NCBI GenBank assembly: GCA_038127535.1
Contig: JAYPHU010000003.1
Coordinates: forward strand, 102,840-166,839
DNA length: 64,000 nt
Direction of reading: 5' to 3'
DNA from: JAYPHU01 sp038127535
Lineage (GTDB): Bacteria > Pseudomonadota > Alphaproteobacteria > Rhodospirillales > UBA2165
The position numbers and the translations under genes were made by a program. Positions 8,938 to 17,831 of the stretch are shown in pieces (position 1 is the first letter of the stretch; each line of letters starts with the position of its first letter). The notes below the pieces were generated by a model, which saw only the letters and a program-made list of their open reading frames with translations, was not told where the DNA came from and did no database searches.

Positions 8938-9489
8938 ATGCCGCTTTCACAACCTGTCGCACGCAAAGAGATTCATACTCGGGAAATCCGCTGCGTCGGC
9001 TATGAACGGGAAGACGGTCTTTGGGATATCGAAGGCCGGATCACCGACACCAAGACATACAGTTTCAAAAACCAGGACCGCGGCCTGGTGGCCAGCGGGC
9101 AACCGATCCACGACATGGTGATCAGGCTGACCGTGGACGATGACCTGGTGGTGCAGGAAGCCGAAGCCTCAACCGAGGCATCGCCGTACAATATTTGCCC
9201 CTATATCACCGGCAATATCGCCCGGCTCAAAGGCCTGAAAATTACCGCCGGCTGGACCAAGGCGGTGCGCGGAGAGCTGGGTGGGGTCAATGGCTGCACC
9301 CACATCAGCCAGATGATCATCGGCCCACTGGCGACGACGGCCTATCAGACAATTATTCCAATCAAAAATTCACATTCGAAGGTCAAGAAGCCGAAATCAA
9401 AGCCGGCGATTATCGGCACCTGCCACGCCTATGCGGCGGATGGAGAAATCGTCAAACGGCTTTGGCCGAAATACGCGGCGACGGAATAA
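8938..9489 (+). CDS. DUF2889 protein
   Basis: 183 residues, soluble, no signal peptide. Matches the DUF2889 family by the HTREIRCVGYEREDGLWDIEG opening (shortened: REIRC, DGLWD), the YNICPYI segment with a conserved Cys, and the GGVNGCTHI motif with Cys-x-His. The function of the family is unknown; it often lies beside aromatic or fatty-acid catabolic genes (context knowledge), which agrees with the BenE-type carrier just upstream. ATG at 8938 has AAAGGAGC upstream, a strong ribosome site. Confidence 0.75.
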   Translation: MPLSQPVARKEIHTREIRCVGYEREDGLWDIEGRITDTKTYSFKNQDRGLVASGQPIHDMVIRLTVDDDLVVQEAEASTEASPYNICPYITGNIARLKGLKITAGWTKAVRGELGGVNGCTHISQMIIGPLATTAYQTIIPIKNSHSKVKKPKSKPAIIGTCHAYAADGEIVKRLWPKYAATE

Positions 9490-9510
9490 CGGTGACTGGA
9501 AACACGGCAG

Positions 9511-9816
9511 CTAAGTCGCGCCGGAGTTGTCCTGAATAAATTTTTCTAGCCGGGGGCCGAGAGTCAGCTTTTTTCCTCTGGCGCCGCCTTCATAGTGATC
9601 AGCGACCATTCTGAAATAATTTAGGATGAAGGTTCTCAACGTAGACGTGCGGCTGGCAATGCCGCGGCTGGCATCCACTACGGAACAAATCTGATTGAGG
9701 CTTAAACCTTACCGGGAACAGATATCCGCCAGCCCGCCCCACGTGGATGTTTCCAGGCTGATACTGCTTCGGTGACCATTGATGGTTACATTTCTACAGA
9801 GAAACTCGGTGCTCAA
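9511..9816 (-). pseudogene. Ribbon-helix-helix (RHH_4-type) regulator with in-frame nonsense codon
   Basis: Reading the minus strand from a TTG at 9816 gives a 101-codon frame interrupted once by TAA at 9709-9711. The first part (RNVTINGHRSSISLE, then WGGLADICSR) matches the basic strand and first helix of RHH_4 proteins. The same frame continues after the stop with GLSLNQICSVVDASRG, the expected second helix, then a C-terminal tail to the TAG at 9511-9513. RHH_4 proteins are small cytoplasmic DNA-binding proteins of poorly known targets. The start codon is uncertain because no clear ribosome site is seen. One sense-to-stop change explains the break. Confidence 0.7.
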
Positions 9817-9931
9817 TACTCTTATTAATTCGATACGAATTTAACGTTTTAAGTCTGTAAATGAACAGCCTTCCAAAAATTTCACATTCTGATTTTGGTT
9901 CAAGAAATAATTGCATTGGATTTCCCCGTGA

Positions 9932-9966
9932 CCCCTGGGATTAACCCCAGGGTTGATAATTTTTTC
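9932..9966 (+). terminator. Possible intrinsic terminator
   Basis: CCCTGGG at 9933-9939 pairs with CCCAGGG at 9946-9952 and is followed by TTGATAATTTTTT. It lies in the long gap after the DUF2889 gene and before the J-domain gene. It may end read-through transcripts from the benE-DUF2889 unit. The short stem leaves this moderate. Confidence 0.4.
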
Positions 9967-10054
9967 CATAGAAAAATTATGGTCATCAAGTGGTTTACAG
10001 GTTTCTTCGTTGTCTTCACTTGCCTTCGGACGGACACGCTTTCATAGTGAAGCG

Positions 10055-10636
10055 ATGAAAAATCAGTCTCAAACCGTCGAAGATGTTTTCGAGTATCTGC
10101 GGGAGCCGCATCAGCGCCATTGCGCCTGGTCGGGCTGTGCCTCGGCGGGTGAATTCCGGGCGCCGGTTTCGCGGGAAAACCTGGACGAATTCCATTGGTT
10201 CTGCCTTGATCATGTACGGATTTACAATAAAGCCTGGAACTATTATGAAGGCATGTCCGATGCGGAGGTGGAAGCCGCCGTACGATCCGATATCACTTGG
10301 AACCGGCCGTCCTGGCCTTTGGGCTCCGCGCCACAGATGGGCGGAAGCATAAAGCCGAACGCCGGGTTCGAGGACGTAAACGATCCATTCGGATTTATGG
10401 GGCCGGGTGAGTCCGAGAGCGAGCCCCGCAAAAAGTCGCCACTGGCGGCGGAACGCCGCGCGCTGGCTGTGATGGGGCTCAATTATCCGGTCACCGAGGC
10501 AGAGGTAAAGGCACGGTATAAGATACTGGTGAAACGCCACCACCCCGACGCCAACAAAGGCAATAAGGACGCCGAAGAGAGATTTAAGAGAGTTAACGAG
10601 GCTTATGAAACATTGATGCAGTTGATGGTTTCCTAA
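10055..10636 (+). CDS. DnaJ-domain protein next to cobST
   Basis: 193 residues from the ATG at 10055; a longer frame begins at 9953 but its first 34 residues look non-coding. The C-terminal ~60 residues are a J domain with the HPD motif (KRHHPDANKG), which stimulates Hsp70 ATPase. The N-terminal part has C-x4-C (CAWSGC) and later C-x2-H (WFCLDH), a spacing that could bind a metal; this is my observation, not an established site. A J-domain gene just before cobS-cobT is a common alphaproteobacterial arrangement, and the 32-bp gap to cobS suggests co-transcription. Confidence 0.85.
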   Translation: MKNQSQTVEDVFEYLREPHQRHCAWSGCASAGEFRAPVSRENLDEFHWFCLDHVRIYNKAWNYYEGMSDAEVEAAVRSDITWNRPSWPLGSAPQMGGSIKPNAGFEDVNDPFGFMGPGESESEPRKKSPLAAERRALAVMGLNYPVTEAEVKARYKILVKRHHPDANKGNKDAEERFKRVNEAYETLMQLMVS

Positions 10637-10668
10637 GCCCCCATCAAAAGCTGAAATCGGAAAAATTG

Positions 10669-11676
10669 ATGAGCAAAGATACGACCACTTCAAACGAGGA
10701 GGGTGTGTTTCCCTTCGAACAACCGGATATCACCGTTTCCGTCCGCCAGGTTTTCGGGATCGACAGCGATCTCGAAGTGCCGGCCTTCTCCGAAGGAAAC
10801 GAATACGTGCCGATCCTGGACGAAGCATACCGCTTTGACCGGGATACGACCCTCGCCATCCTGGCCGGCTTCGCCCACAACCGCCGGGTGATGATCCAGG
10901 GCTATCACGGCACCGGTAAATCTACCCATATCGAACAGGTCGCCTCGCGGCTCAACTGGCCGTGCATCCGGGTCAACCTCGACAGTCATATCAGCCGGAT
11001 CGATCTGGTGGGCAAGGACGCGATCGTGCTCAAGGACGGCCAGCAGGTTACCGAGTTTAAGGAAGGCATCCTTCCCTGGTGCCTGCAGAACCCGACGGCT
11101 CTCGTCTTCGATGAATATGACGCCGGCCGGCCGGACGTGATGTTCGTGATCCAGCGGGTGCTGGAGGTCGAGGGCAAGCTGACCCTGATGGACCAGAGCA
11201 AGGTGCTGCGGCCCCACCCGTTCTTCCGCATGTTTGCCACGGCGAACACGGTGGGTCTGGGCGACACGACCGGCCTCTATCACGGCACACAGCAGATCAA
11301 CCAGGGCCAGATGGACCGCTGGAACATTGTCACCACGCTGAACTATCTGGAGCATGACGCCGAAGCGGAAATCGTGCTGTCCAAGGTGCCGGCGTACAAC
11401 ACGGCGGAAGGCCAACAGACCGTGAGCAAGATGGTAGAGCTGGCGGACCTGACCCGGTCCGGCTTCGTCAACGGCGATATCTCAACCGTAATGTCGCCCC
11501 GGACCGTCATCATTTGGGGCGAAAACGCGCAGATTTTCAACGATCTGGGCTTTGCCTTCCGCCTGACCTTCCTCAACAAGTGCGACGAGATGGAGCGCCC
11601 GGTGATCGCCGAGTACTACCAGCGTTGCTTTGGCGAGGAACTGCCGGAGTCCGCGGCCAACGTTACCCTCTCCTAA
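10669..11676 (+). CDS. cobS: Cobaltochelatase AAA+ subunit CobS
   Basis: 335 residues from ATG 10669 (a TTG codon directly precedes it). AAA+ ATPase with Walker A GYHGTGKST at about residues 78-86 and Walker B ALVFDEYDAG near 144-153, then sensor segments around MFATANTVG. With CobT it forms the chaperone-like motor that drives cobalt insertion into hydrogenobyrinic acid a,c-diamide by CobN in aerobic B12 synthesis (family knowledge). cobT follows 21 bp downstream. No cobN is in the window. Intact. Confidence 0.95.
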   Translation: MSKDTTTSNEEGVFPFEQPDITVSVRQVFGIDSDLEVPAFSEGNEYVPILDEAYRFDRDTTLAILAGFAHNRRVMIQGYHGTGKSTHIEQVASRLNWPCIRVNLDSHISRIDLVGKDAIVLKDGQQVTEFKEGILPWCLQNPTALVFDEYDAGRPDVMFVIQRVLEVEGKLTLMDQSKVLRPHPFFRMFATANTVGLGDTTGLYHGTQQINQGQMDRWNIVTTLNYLEHDAEAEIVLSKVPAYNTAEGQQTVSKMVELADLTRSGFVNGDISTVMSPRTVIIWGENAQIFNDLGFAFRLTFLNKCDEMERPVIAEYYQRCFGEELPESAANVTLS

Positions 11677-11697
11677 GCCGGAGATTTGGGCCGGACC

Positions 11698-13542
11698 ATG
11701 GATCAGGACAACCAGGAACTCGTCAAGCGGGTTACCGAAGCTGCCCTCAAGGCAGTCGCGGCCCGCAACGATGTGGAGGTGAATTTCGCCCCCGGCGCCC
11801 ATGGCCTGATGCAGACCGGCGTGGGCATGACCGCGCGTCTACCGACCCCTACCCGGCAATTCGACACCAATGACCTGCGCGTGCTACGCGGTGAAGCGGA
11901 TACCACCGCGTTGCGGCTCCGCTATCACGATACCGACGTCTACAATCGCCAGCGCCCGGCGAGCGGCACCAGCGCCGCCCTGTTCGACGCGGCTGAACAG
12001 GCGCGAGTGGAGGCGCTGGGCTGCCGCACCCTCGAAGGCGTCGCCAAGAACCTCTACGATTTTCAGGAAGCCCAGGCCCACGACAAGGGCTTACACCTGG
12101 TCGAGGAACAGCAGGAAGCTCAGCTGGCCGACGCGGTCAGCATGGTGCTCCGGGAAAAACTCACCGGTCAGCCGGTACCGCCCTCCGCCGAGCCAATGAT
12201 GCGTCACTGGCGGGACTGGGTCGACGAGAAAATCGGTAATAAGTTCAATGACTTGAGAACAACTCTGCACGACCAGGAAGCGTTCGGCGAGTCGCTGATG
12301 GATATCCTGGAACAGCTCGACCTGCCCGCCGACAGCGATGCGGAACCGGAAGGCCAGTCCGACGACGAGCAGGACGATCAGCAGGATCAGGACGAACAGG
12401 ACAGCCAGGACGCGGAATCCGATGCCGACGGCGACGACACCCAGGAACAGGAAATGGAAATGGAGTTCCTGGACCCCGACGCCATGGAAGACGTCGAAGA
12501 CCTGATGGATCCGGAAGACGCGGAAGAAGACCCGGACGCCACCATGCAGGGCCGCCCGCAGCACCCGGATTTCCCGGAAGGCCATGTTGAGCCCTACCGC
12601 GCATATTCGACCGAATACGACGAGGTGGTCTCCGCTGAAGAGCTGTGCGAACCGGAGGAACTGGGCCGGCTGCGCGCGCAACTGGACCAGCAACTCTCTC
12701 ATCTGCAGGGCGTCGTCTCCCGTCTCGCCAACCGGCTGCAGCGGCGCTTGATGGCACAACAGCAGCGCTGGTGGGAATTTGATCTGGACGAAGGCTTCCT
12801 GGATTCCGGCCGGCTCGCCCGCGTGGTCGCCAATCCGCTGCATCCGCTATCTTATAAAATCGAGAAGGAACATAAATTCCGCGATACCGTGGTGACCCTG
12901 CTGATCGACAATTCGGGCTCCATGCGGGGCCGGCCGATCTCGGTCGCGGCCATGTCCGCCGATATCATCGCCCGAACCCTTGAACGGTGTGCGGTGAAGG
13001 TCGAGGTTTTGGGCTTCACCACACGCGCCTGGAAAGGCGGCCAGGCCCGGGAACGCTGGGTCGAGGAAGGCAAAAGCCTCAATCCGGGCCGGCTTAATGA
13101 TCTGCGGCACATTGTCTACAAGGCGGCCGACGCGCCTTGGCGCCGGGCCCGGCGAAATTTGGGCCTAATGCTGCGCGAAGGGCTGTTGAAGGAAAATATC
13201 GATGGCGAAGCGCTGTTGTGGGCCTATAACCGCCTGATCGGCCGGCCGGAGCAGCGTCGTATTCTTATGGTCATCTCCGACGGCGCCCCGGTCGATGACG
13301 CGACCCTGTCGGTGAACCCCGGCAACTACCTGGAACGACATTTGCGGGACGTGATCAACTTTATTGAGACCAAAACGCCCATTGAAGTCACCGCCATCGG
13401 CATCGGCCACGACGTGACCCGCTATTATCAGCGAGCTGTCACCATTAACGATGCAGAGGAATTGGGCGGCACCATGATGCAAAATCTGACCGATCTGTTC
13501 GACGAGAAGGCGAACGGGCCCAAGCCCGGCATGATGCACTAA
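11698..13542 (+). CDS. cobT: Cobaltochelatase subunit CobT
   Basis: About 614 residues from the ATG at 11698, with GGAG 13 bases upstream; a TTG at 11686 is a less likely start. An N-terminal helical region is followed by a very acidic Asp/Glu/Gln-rich linker at about residues 212-282 and a C-terminal VWA domain with the MIDAS motif DNSGSM near 404-409. The acidic linker plus VWA is the known CobT layout, comparable to BchD of magnesium chelatase. It partners CobS in the cytoplasm. Two hairpins follow before the convergent rpmB. Confidence 0.94.
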   Translation: MDQDNQELVKRVTEAALKAVAARNDVEVNFAPGAHGLMQTGVGMTARLPTPTRQFDTNDLRVLRGEADTTALRLRYHDTDVYNRQRPASGTSAALFDAAEQARVEALGCRTLEGVAKNLYDFQEAQAHDKGLHLVEEQQEAQLADAVSMVLREKLTGQPVPPSAEPMMRHWRDWVDEKIGNKFNDLRTTLHDQEAFGESLMDILEQLDLPADSDAEPEGQSDDEQDDQQDQDEQDSQDAESDADGDDTQEQEMEMEFLDPDAMEDVEDLMDPEDAEEDPDATMQGRPQHPDFPEGHVEPYRAYSTEYDEVVSAEELCEPEELGRLRAQLDQQLSHLQGVVSRLANRLQRRLMAQQQRWWEFDLDEGFLDSGRLARVVANPLHPLSYKIEKEHKFRDTVVTLLIDNSGSMRGRPISVAAMSADIIARTLERCAVKVEVLGFTTRAWKGGQARERWVEEGKSLNPGRLNDLRHIVYKAADAPWRRARRNLGLMLREGLLKENIDGEALLWAYNRLIGRPEQRRILMVISDGAPVDDATLSVNPGNYLERHLRDVINFIETKTPIEVTAIGIGHDVTRYYQRAVTINDAEELGGTMMQNLTDLFDEKANGPKPGMMH

Positions 13543-13580
13543 TCGTCATTTAATTCAATAAAATCATATATTTATAAAAA

Positions 13581-13609
13581 TGCTCGCAATTGAATTTGGA
13601 TTGCGAGCA
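13581..13609 (-). terminator. Hairpin with U-run on the minus strand
   Basis: TGCTCGCAAT (13581-13590) pairs perfectly with ATTGCGAGCA (13600-13609) around a 9-base loop. On the minus strand the stem is followed by TTTTTATAAA, so it can act as a back-up terminator for rpmB transcripts. On the plus strand the tail is weaker. Confidence 0.5.
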
Positions 13610-13655
13610 ATGCTATTTCGTTTGTAGCGATGGCAAATGTGCCGCGCGCAATAAG

Positions 13656-13679
13656 AAACCCGCCTGACGGCGGGTTTTT
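13656..13679. terminator. Bidirectional intrinsic terminator between cobT and rpmB
   Basis: Nine-base stem AAACCCGCC / GGCGGGTTT with a TGAC loop. T-rich runs lie on both sides (TTTTTA on plus, TTTCTTATT on minus). It is placed between the convergent cobT and rpmB genes. Confidence 0.85.
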
Positions 13680-13698
13680 AGGTAATCGGAGAAATCGC

Positions 13699-13989
13699 TT
13701 ATGCGGCGTTTTTCGCCTGCGCTTTCTTCAAACGGTTGCGAAGCTTTTTGGCTTCATCGGTCAAATTGTTGGCCTTGGCAGTCAGCAGGAACTTATCTAG
13801 TCCGCCATTGTGCTCAATGGTGCGGAGACCGGCCGCCGACACTTTCAAAGTCACCGGACCCAGCGTATCGCTGTGCAGGGTCATTTTGTGTACGTTCGGC
13901 AGATAGCGGCGGCGCGTTTTGTTGTGCGCGTGGCTCACATTGTTGCCGGTCTGAACGCCTTTGCCGGTGATGTCGCAACGTCTGGACAT
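13699..13989 (-). CDS. rpmB: 50S ribosomal protein L28
   Basis: 96 residues. Opens with MSRRCDITGKGVQTGNNVSH, the conserved L28 start with the zinc-less alphaproteobacterial form, and contains NKTRRRYLPN and a VSAAGLRTIEHNGG-type C-terminal segment. It is a structural component of the large ribosomal subunit near the exit region. The alphaproteobacterial form carries a longer Lys/Ala-rich tail, as seen here (KNAA end). The GGAAGAAAGTC sequence upstream is a suitable ribosome site. Monocistronic, closed by the terminator at 13656-13679. Confidence 0.97.
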   Translation of the reverse strand: MSRRCDITGKGVQTGNNVSHAHNKTRRRYLPNVHKMTLHSDTLGPVTLKVSAAGLRTIEHNGGLDKFLLTAKANNLTDEAKKLRNRLKKAQAKNAA

Positions 13990-14147
13990 GACTTTCTTCC
14001 TTAATCTCTCTCCGCAGGCCCCAAATCAGCCCGGCTCAATAAATCACGTTTCCGAGGGGCCTCCGCCCCGGAAGAGGCAGCGTTTTAAGGCCCAATGCCT
14101 CCCCCGTCAAGGGAAAAAGCCTTTTAATTACTGAGTATTCCGCCTTT

Positions 14148-16373
14148 TTATCCCACGATCCCGTTGAGCGTGGCGCTCGGGCGCATGGCGGTGGCGACCT
14201 TGGCCGCGTCGGCACGGTAATAGCCGCCCACATCCACGCTGTGACCCTGGGCATCGTTGAGCTCGGCCACGATCTTGTCTTCATTTTCGGTCAGCGCCTT
14301 GGCGACGGGCTCGAAGTGGGCTTTCAGCTCCGCATCCGTGTCCTGCTCCGCCAACGCCTGGGCCCAGAACATGGCCAGATAATAGTGGCTGCCCCGATTG
14401 TCCAGCTCGCCAACCTTGCGGCTCGGCGACTTGTTGGTTTCCAGGTGGATGGTGATGGCCCGATCCAGCGTGTCCGCCATCACTTGCGCCTTGGCGTTGC
14501 CGCGGGACTGGCTGAGATGCTCCAGTGAGGCGCCGAGGGCGCAGAACTCACCCAGGGAATCCCACCGCAGGTGCCCCTCTTCCAGCATTTGCTGCACGTG
14601 CTTCGGTGCCGAACCGCCGGCGCCAGTCTCAAACAGGCCGCCGCCCGCCATCAGGGGTACGATCGACAGCATCTTGGCGCTGGTACCCACTTCTAGGATT
14701 GGGAACAGATCGGTCAGATAGTCGCGGAGCACGTTGCCGGTGACCGAAATGGTGTTCTGGCCATTGGCGACCCGCTCCAGCGCGTGCCGGGTGGCGTCCT
14801 GGGGCGACATGATCTGGATGTCCAGACCGTCGGTGTCCAGGTCCTTGAGGTATTCGTGCACCTTCTCGATCAGTTGCGCATCATGGGCCCGGTCCTTGTT
14901 GAGCCAGAAGATGGCCGGATCGCCCGACAGACGCGCGCGGCGCACACCCAGCTGCACCCAGTCCTTGATCGCCGGGTCGCGGGTAATGCAAGCCCGCCAG
15001 ATATCGCCTTCGGCCACATTGTGTTCCAGCAGAGTGTTGCCCGCCGCATCAACCACCCGGATCAAACCGTCCGCCGGCGCGGTAAAGGTCTGCGGGTGGG
15101 AGCCGTACTCTTCCGCCTGGCGGGCCATCAGACCCACGTTGGCGACGGTGCCCATCTTGGTCGGATCGTACGCGCCGTTCTCGATGCAGAACTTGATGGT
15201 CTCGTCATAGACCGCCGCATAGCTTGAATCGGGGATCACGCACTTGGTGTCCCGGGGCTTATTGTCCTTGTCCCAGCCCTTGCCGCCACCTCGGATCAGG
15301 GCCGGCATGGAGGCATCGATGATCACGTCGCTGGGCACGTGCAGGTTGGTCAGCCCCCGGTCGGAATTGACCATGTAGAGGTCCGGCTGGCTATTCATGC
15401 AGGCCTGGATATCGGCTTCGATCTCGGCCTTTTTATCCGCCGGCAGCTCTCCAACCTTCTCCATCAGCTCGCCGATGCCGTTGTTGGGATTCACGCCCGC
15501 GTTAGCCAGCGTATCGCCGTGCTTCTCAAACACGTCGGCCAGATAGACCGAGACCGCGTGGCCGAAGATGATCGGATCGGCGACCTTCATCATGGTCGCC
15601 TTCAGGTGAACGGAGAACAAGACGCCGCTTTTCTTGGCGTCTTCGACCTGTTCGCCCAGGAATTTGCGCAGCGCCTTGCAGTCCATGAAGGTGGAATCGA
15701 CCACATCGCCGGCGTCCAGCGGGGTCGCGGCCTTCAACTCGGTCACGCTGCCGTCCTTGGCGACGAATTCGATCTTGGCGTCGCCTTCGGAGCCGGCGGG
15801 CACGGTCACTGATTTCTCGTTGGAGCGGAAGTCGTTGACCCCCATGGTCGCCACGTGGGTTTTGGAGTCCTTCACCCACTCGCCCATGCTATGGGGATGG
15901 GACCTGGCATAAGACTTCACCGCGTTGGGCGCGCGCCGGTCGGAATTGCCCTGACGTAGCACCGGGTTCACCGCGCTACCCAGCACATTGCCGTAGGCCG
16001 CGCGGATTTTCTTTTCTTGATCGGTGGACGGGTTTTCCGGGAAGTCCGGGACCGGCACACCCTTCTCCTGCAGTTCCTTGATGGCCGCATTCAACTGCGG
16101 GATGGAGGCGGAGATGTTCGGCAGCTTGATGATATTGGCCTCGGGCTCGGTCACCATTTTGCCCAGAAGCGCCAGATCATCGGGCTGGCCGTGCTCGGCC
16201 GGCATGAACGGCGTCATGTTGGCGACGATCCGCCCGGCCAGGGAAATATCCTTGGTGCCGACAGAAATGCCGGCCGGGGCTAGGAAGGTTTGAATGATCG
16301 GCAGGAACGATCCGCTCGCCAGTTCGGGGGCTTCGTCCACTTGGGTGTAGATAATGTCCAGTTGATCGGCCAT
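14148..16373 (-). CDS. icd: NADP-dependent isocitrate dehydrogenase, monomeric type
   Basis: 741 residues from ATG 16373, which follows GAGGAGAGTCAA; this length equals the monomeric IDH family rather than the ~420-residue dimeric type. It oxidises isocitrate to 2-oxoglutarate with NADP in the TCA cycle. Recognisable segments include DQLDIIYTQVDEAP at the start, PNISASIPQL, RQGNSDRRAPNAVK (substrate-binding region), TSAKMLSIVPLMAGGGLFETGAGGSAPKH (abridged: LMAGGGLFETG) and the DNRGSHYYLAMFWA end. Intact. It is divergent from the Rieske oxygenase gene, with 279 bp between starts. Confidence 0.95.
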   Translation of the reverse strand: MADQLDIIYTQVDEAPELASGSFLPIIQTFLAPAGISVGTKDISLAGRIVANMTPFMPAEHGQPDDLALLGKMVTEPEANIIKLPNISASIPQLNAAIKELQEKGVPVPDFPENPSTDQEKKIRAAYGNVLGSAVNPVLRQGNSDRRAPNAVKSYARSHPHSMGEWVKDSKTHVATMGVNDFRSNEKSVTVPAGSEGDAKIEFVAKDGSVTELKAATPLDAGDVVDSTFMDCKALRKFLGEQVEDAKKSGVLFSVHLKATMMKVADPIIFGHAVSVYLADVFEKHGDTLANAGVNPNNGIGELMEKVGELPADKKAEIEADIQACMNSQPDLYMVNSDRGLTNLHVPSDVIIDASMPALIRGGGKGWDKDNKPRDTKCVIPDSSYAAVYDETIKFCIENGAYDPTKMGTVANVGLMARQAEEYGSHPQTFTAPADGLIRVVDAAGNTLLEHNVAEGDIWRACITRDPAIKDWVQLGVRRARLSGDPAIFWLNKDRAHDAQLIEKVHEYLKDLDTDGLDIQIMSPQDATRHALERVANGQNTISVTGNVLRDYLTDLFPILEVGTSAKMLSIVPLMAGGGLFETGAGGSAPKHVQQMLEEGHLRWDSLGEFCALGASLEHLSQSRGNAKAQVMADTLDRAITIHLETNKSPSRKVGELDNRGSHYYLAMFWAQALAEQDTDAELKAHFEPVAKALTENEDKIVAELNDAQGHSVDVGGYYRADAAKVATAMRPSATLNGIVG

Positions 16374-16652
16374 TTGACTCTCCTCTTGTCCGGCGGGCGC
16401 GCGATTACCGGTCGGCACAGTCTTTCCGGCACTGCGCCGGCGCGCTCAAGCCACATAAAATGTTTAAGTCTCAGATCGTCCGCCGGGGTGCGCCCCAGTT
16501 CAATTGTCGAGAACTACGTGTTTCGGACGGCGGCAAAATAAGCGCCGGGACGGGCGTTTGCAAGAGACTCCGCGCAACTCAGCCTTTTCAATTTTGCGGG
16601 AGTTTGGCTAGACTTTAAGCGATCGGAAACCGTGTCAGCGGAGGCGGCCAAA

Positions 16653-17822
16653 ATGGACGGCGACAAGGCGAAAACAACGGAAAACTGGAGGGACTTTGTC
16701 TCCGCCAAACCGGACACGACCGGTGGTAAGTATCTCCGCAGATTCTGGCAACCGGTGGCCCTGTCCCGGCAGATCGAGGCCGGTAAGGTCATGCCTCTCC
16801 ATATCCTGGAGGAGAAGTTCACCCTCTACCGGGGCGAGACCGGCACGGCCCATGTGGTCGGTCAACGCTGCGCTCACCGGGCGACCCAGCTCTCGACCGG
16901 CTGGGTCAAGGACGACAGAATTCAATGTATGTATCACGGGTGGACCTATGACGGGGACGGCAACTGCGTGGCCCGACCCGGCGAGAAACCGTCCGGTCCG
17001 TTCAAGCGCGCTAAGATACCGGCCTATCCGACTGAAGAACATCTGGGCGTGATCTTTGCCTATTTCGGCGAAGGGGAACCGCCCGAATTTCCGCCCTTCG
17101 ACGGCTATAAGGAGATCGGCCAGATCGAGACCCATGCACTGGAGTTTCCCAGCAACTGGTTTCAGACCATGGAAAACCATTTCGACGAGACCCATGTGGC
17201 CTTCGTCCATACGTTCAGCGGCTCCCACGACAACCTGGGGCGCTCCGAGTACGACCTACCGGAGATGAATATTTACGAAACCGATTACGGCATGATCCGG
17301 GAAACCAAGGTGCCGGGCGGCGCACTACGCAAGACGCTGTATCTGATGCCCAACATCATGCGGATCATCATCCCCACCTTCGGCGACCTGACCGAGGTTG
17401 GCGGCTGGCGCGATACCTATATCATCCTGGTGCCGACCGATGATGAGAACCACCGGGTGTTTTTCATCAAGAATGTGCATATCGACGAGAAAGACATGCC
17501 GGCCTTCGAGAAGATGCACGCGGCGTTCCAGGCCAAGATCAAGGCCGCCCGCCCGGTCTGCGAAATCACCGAGGAAATTCTGGAGGGCAAGGGCCATCTC
17601 ACCGACTACCTGGACCATCCCTACATTCTGATCTTGGAAGACGCGGTGACCCAAGGCGGCCAAGGCCGGATCACCGACCGCAGCCTGGAAATGCTGGGCC
17701 GCACAGACGCCGGGGTGGCGGCGTTCAGACGAGTTTATTTACGGGAGATGCAGGCGATGCTTGACGGCCGGCCCCTCAAAGACTGGATCCGCCTGAACGA
17801 GGAACCCGCGATGGGGTTTTAG
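16653..17822 (+). CDS. Rieske [2Fe-2S] ring-hydroxylating oxygenase, alpha subunit type
   Basis: 389 residues from the ATG at 16653, chosen because GGAGG lies eight bases upstream; a GTG at 16632 is unsupported. The N-terminal Rieske domain shows C-x-H (CAHR, about 73-75) and C-x2-H (CMYHGW, about 92-95). The mononuclear iron site follows as NHFDETHVAFVH, with two His and an upstream Asp bridging position. Such oxygenases hydroxylate or demethylate aromatic or other ring substrates with O2 and need a separate reductase, which is not adjacent. Substrate unknown. The convergent LOG gene ends 9 bp away. Confidence 0.85.
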   Translation: MDGDKAKTTENWRDFVSAKPDTTGGKYLRRFWQPVALSRQIEAGKVMPLHILEEKFTLYRGETGTAHVVGQRCAHRATQLSTGWVKDDRIQCMYHGWTYDGDGNCVARPGEKPSGPFKRAKIPAYPTEEHLGVIFAYFGEGEPPEFPPFDGYKEIGQIETHALEFPSNWFQTMENHFDETHVAFVHTFSGSHDNLGRSEYDLPEMNIYETDYGMIRETKVPGGALRKTLYLMPNIMRIIIPTFGDLTEVGGWRDTYIILVPTDDENHRVFFIKNVHIDEKDMPAFEKMHAAFQAKIKAARPVCEITEEILEGKGHLTDYLDHPYILILEDAVTQGGQGRITDRSLEMLGRTDAGVAAFRRVYLREMQAMLDGRPLKDWIRLNEEPAMGF

Positions 17823-17831
17823 CTCTAGAGC

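Noticed and set aside
10637..10668. Cobalamin riboswitch before cobS
   Set aside because: The gap to the J-domain gene is only 32 bp and contains no B12-box-like or structured element.
14784..15812. Long plus-strand frames opposite icd
   Set aside because: They are antisense to a highly conserved, intact isocitrate dehydrogenase and show only composition-driven openness.
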